The notes under the pieces: model-generated
The model's input: only the letters and a program-made list of their open reading frames with translations
Databases searched by the model: none
What the model was told of the DNA's origin: nothing
Position numbers and translations under genes: made by a program
DNA from: CAZCQP01 sp964500895
GTDB taxonomy: Bacteria; Bacillota; Clostridia; Lachnospirales; JAISER01
Length of the DNA: 59,812 nucleotides
NCBI GenBank assembly: GCA_964500895.1
Contig: CAZCQP010000012.1
Span: 1-59,812 of the forward strand
Reading direction: 5' to 3'
Shown: positions 58,184-59,812 of the stretch, piece by piece
Numbering within the stretch: the stretch's first letter is position 1
Layout: the number at the start of each line of letters is the position of its first letter

Positions 58184-59812
58184 TTAAAACAACCCGGAAA
58201 TCTTTCCGTTTTCATCCACGTCAATTTTCTCTGCGGAAGGCACTTTAGGCAACCCGGGCATGGTCATAATTTCACCGGTCAGGGCCACAATGAACCCGGC
58301 CCCGGCAGACACTTTCAGGTTGCGCACCGTTACCTTAAAGCCACGAGGAGCACCCAATAAAGCGGCATTATCCGAAAAGCTGTACTGGGTTTTGGCCATA
58401 CATACGGGCATGTTGCCAAAGCCCAAGCTTTGCAGCTGTACTGCTTGCTTTTTGGCCGTTGGTGTAAACTCTACCCCATCCCCACGGTACACTTTGGTGA
58501 CAATGGCGTTAATCTTTTCTTCAATGCTCATGTCTGCATCGTAGCAGTATTCAAACTGGTTGTTGGCTTCACACAGGCGCACCACTTCTTCAGCCAGCGC
58601 CATGCCGCCTTCTCCGCCTTTGCCCCACACTTCGGAAAGGGCCACATTCACGCCCAGTTCACGGCACTTGTCTTCAATGAGCTTAAGCTCTGCTTCTGTG
58701 TCTGTGGGGAAACGGTTGATGGCCACCACGGCAGGTAACTTAAACACGGTGGTCATGTTTTCCACATGTTGCAGCAAGTTGGGCAACCCTTTTTCCAAGG
58801 CAGCCAGGTTTTCCGTACCTAAATCAGCCTTGGCCACGCCCCCGTGATGTTTCAAGGCACGTACAGTAGCCACCACCACCACAGCGCTAGGGGTTAACCC
58901 AGCCATGCGGCACTTAATGTCTAAGAACTTTTCAGCACCTAAGTCTCCGCCAAAACCGGCTTCGGTCACGGTGTAGTCCCCCATTTTCAGTGCCATACGG
59001 GTGGCCATGATGGAGTTACAGCCATGGGCGATGTTTGCAAATGGGCCGCCGTGAATGAAGGCGGGTGTGCCTTCCAGTGTTTGCACCAAGTTGGGTTTAA
59101 GGGCATCTTTTAACAAGGCGGTCAAAGCACCTTGGGCGTTTAATTGCCCGGCAGTCACTGGCTTGTCATCGTATGTATAGCCCACAATAATGCGCGCCAT
59201 CCGTGCTTTTAAGTCCATTAAATCCGTGGCCAGGCACAGGCAGGCCATAATTTCAGACGCCACGGTGATGTCGTAGCCGTCTTCTCTTGGGCAGCCGTTA
59301 ATGCGGCCACCAAGACCATCCACAACGTTACGCAGCTGGCGGTCGTTCATGTCTACACACCGGCGCCAGGTGATTTTCTTAGGGTCGATGCACAGGGCAT
59401 TACCTTGGAAAATGTGATTGTCCAGCATGGCGGCCAGCAGGTTGTTGGCGGCTCCAATGGCGTGGAAGTCCCCGGTAAAGTGCAGGTTAATGTCTTCCAT
59501 GGGCACCACTTGAGCATAGCCGCCCCCAGCAGCCCCGCCCTTCACACCAAACACAGGCCCCAAAGAAGGTTCTCTTAACGCCACCACTGATTTTTTCCCA
59601 ATCTTGCGCAAACCATCCGCAAGCCCTACGGTGGTGGTGGTTTTCCCCTCCCCTGCTGGGGTGGGGGTGATGGCTGTCACCAGAATCAGCTTACCGTCCG
59701 GGTTTTTGGTTTCGCTCAGCATGGCGTAGTCGATTTTGGCTTTGTGGTTGCCGTAGTATTCCACATACTTTTCTTCTACCCCTGCTTTTGCTGCAATGTC
59801 CCGGATGTGGCT
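58184..59812 (-). CDS. fhs: Formate-tetrahydrofolate ligase (partial, 5' end outside window)
   Basis: Fhs makes 10-formyl-THF from formate, THF and ATP, feeding purine synthesis (including PurH) and one-carbon metabolism. The visible 542 codons cover almost all of the roughly 555-residue enzyme. Motifs are ITPTPAGEGKTTTTVGLADGL, LREPSLGPVFGVKGGAAGGG (ATP site), FTGDFHAIGAANNLLAA and, at the end, MTMPGLPKVPSAEKIDVDENG (by ends). The frame stays open to the last base of the window, so the true start is beyond 59812; a GTG at 59764 is not the start. Confidence 0.97.
   Translation of the reverse strand, partial: SHIRDIAAKAGVEEKYVEYYGNHKAKIDYAMLSETKNPDGKLILVTAITPTPAGEGKTTTTVGLADGLRKIGKKSVVALREPSLGPVFGVKGGAAGGGYAQVVPMEDINLHFTGDFHAIGAANNLLAAMLDNHIFQGNALCIDPKKITWRRCVDMNDRQLRNVVDGLGGRINGCPREDGYDITVASEIMACLCLATDLMDLKARMARIIVGYTYDDKPVTAGQLNAQGALTALLKDALKPNLVQTLEGTPAFIHGGPFANIAHGCNSIMATRMALKMGDYTVTEAGFGGDLGAEKFLDIKCRMAGLTPSAVVVVATVRALKHHGGVAKADLGTENLAALEKGLPNLLQHVENMTTVFKLPAVVAINRFPTDTEAELKLIEDKCRELGVNVALSEVWGKGGEGGMALAEEVVRLCEANNQFEYCYDADMSIEEKINAIVTKVYRGDGVEFTPTAKKQAVQLQSLGFGNMPVCMAKTQYSFSDNAALLGAPRGFKVTVRNLKVSAGAGFIVALTGEIMTMPGLPKVPSAEKIDVDENGKISGLF

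Overview
The window looks like a chromosomal segment of an anaerobic, fermentative member of class Clostridia. The strongest markers are a SCIFF peptide with its radical SAM maturase, a group B [FeFe] hydrogenase with a sensory hydrogenase and a SpoIIE-type phosphatase, formate-tetrahydrofolate ligase, ADP-forming acyl-CoA synthetase, frequent TTG starts and strong AGGAGG ribosome sites. No rRNA, tRNA, CRISPR array, transposase or integrase was seen. The genus cannot be named from sequence reading alone.

Layout. 1-5.4 kb: rarA, a purine permease, purH behind a ZTP riboswitch with a very long structured linker, and a DUF4364 protein. 5.4-21 kb: one co-directional operon of nine genes behind a clear promoter. 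It encodes a MotA/TolQ-like membrane protein with a coiled coil, two proteins resembling the halves of DUF5717, four Hsp70-family proteins, a large helical protein ending in a GrpE-like domain, and a TPR protein. One Hsp70 has lost its nucleotide motifs and one carries a C-terminal VWA domain. I read this as a dedicated, uncharacterised chaperone machine and consider it the main candidate for a new system. 21-30 kb: proB, two zinc-ribbon membrane proteins, DUF2085, proA, a CNNM/CorC protein, lspA, an RluD-type synthase, then a pyrB/pyrC-like pair. Both members of that pair lack key catalytic residues, so they may be pseudoenzymes.

30-38.6 kb: yaaA-bcp, a poly-HAMP chemoreceptor, a double GNAT acetyltransferase, a secreted amidohydrolase, and the SCIFF peptide with its maturase. 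38.9-45.1 kb: a minus-strand redox operon of thioredoxin-like ferredoxin, sensory hydrogenase with PAS, SpoIIE phosphatase, group B hydrogenase, NapH-like 4Fe-4S membrane protein and methyltransferase. It is interrupted by a 100-N assembly gap that is almost certainly artificial. 45.4-52.6 kb: a GDSL hydrolase, then a likely L-carnitine catabolic cluster (BKACE, L-carnitine dehydrogenase, small symporter accessory protein, SSS symporter, ADP-forming acyl-CoA synthetase). The synthetase takes the place of the usual thioesterase and could yield ATP. 52.6-59.8 kb: AroM-DUF917, a YfcC carrier, M20 and M55 peptidases, and formate-tetrahydrofolate ligase running off the right edge.

Intergenic regions carry unusual hairpin-rich elements. 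One family (1-58, 30103-30252, 48615-48766) is a string of perfect hairpins with a compensatory base-pair change between copies. Two other regions (5387-5526 and 38719-38863) hold nested or serial perfect inverted repeats.
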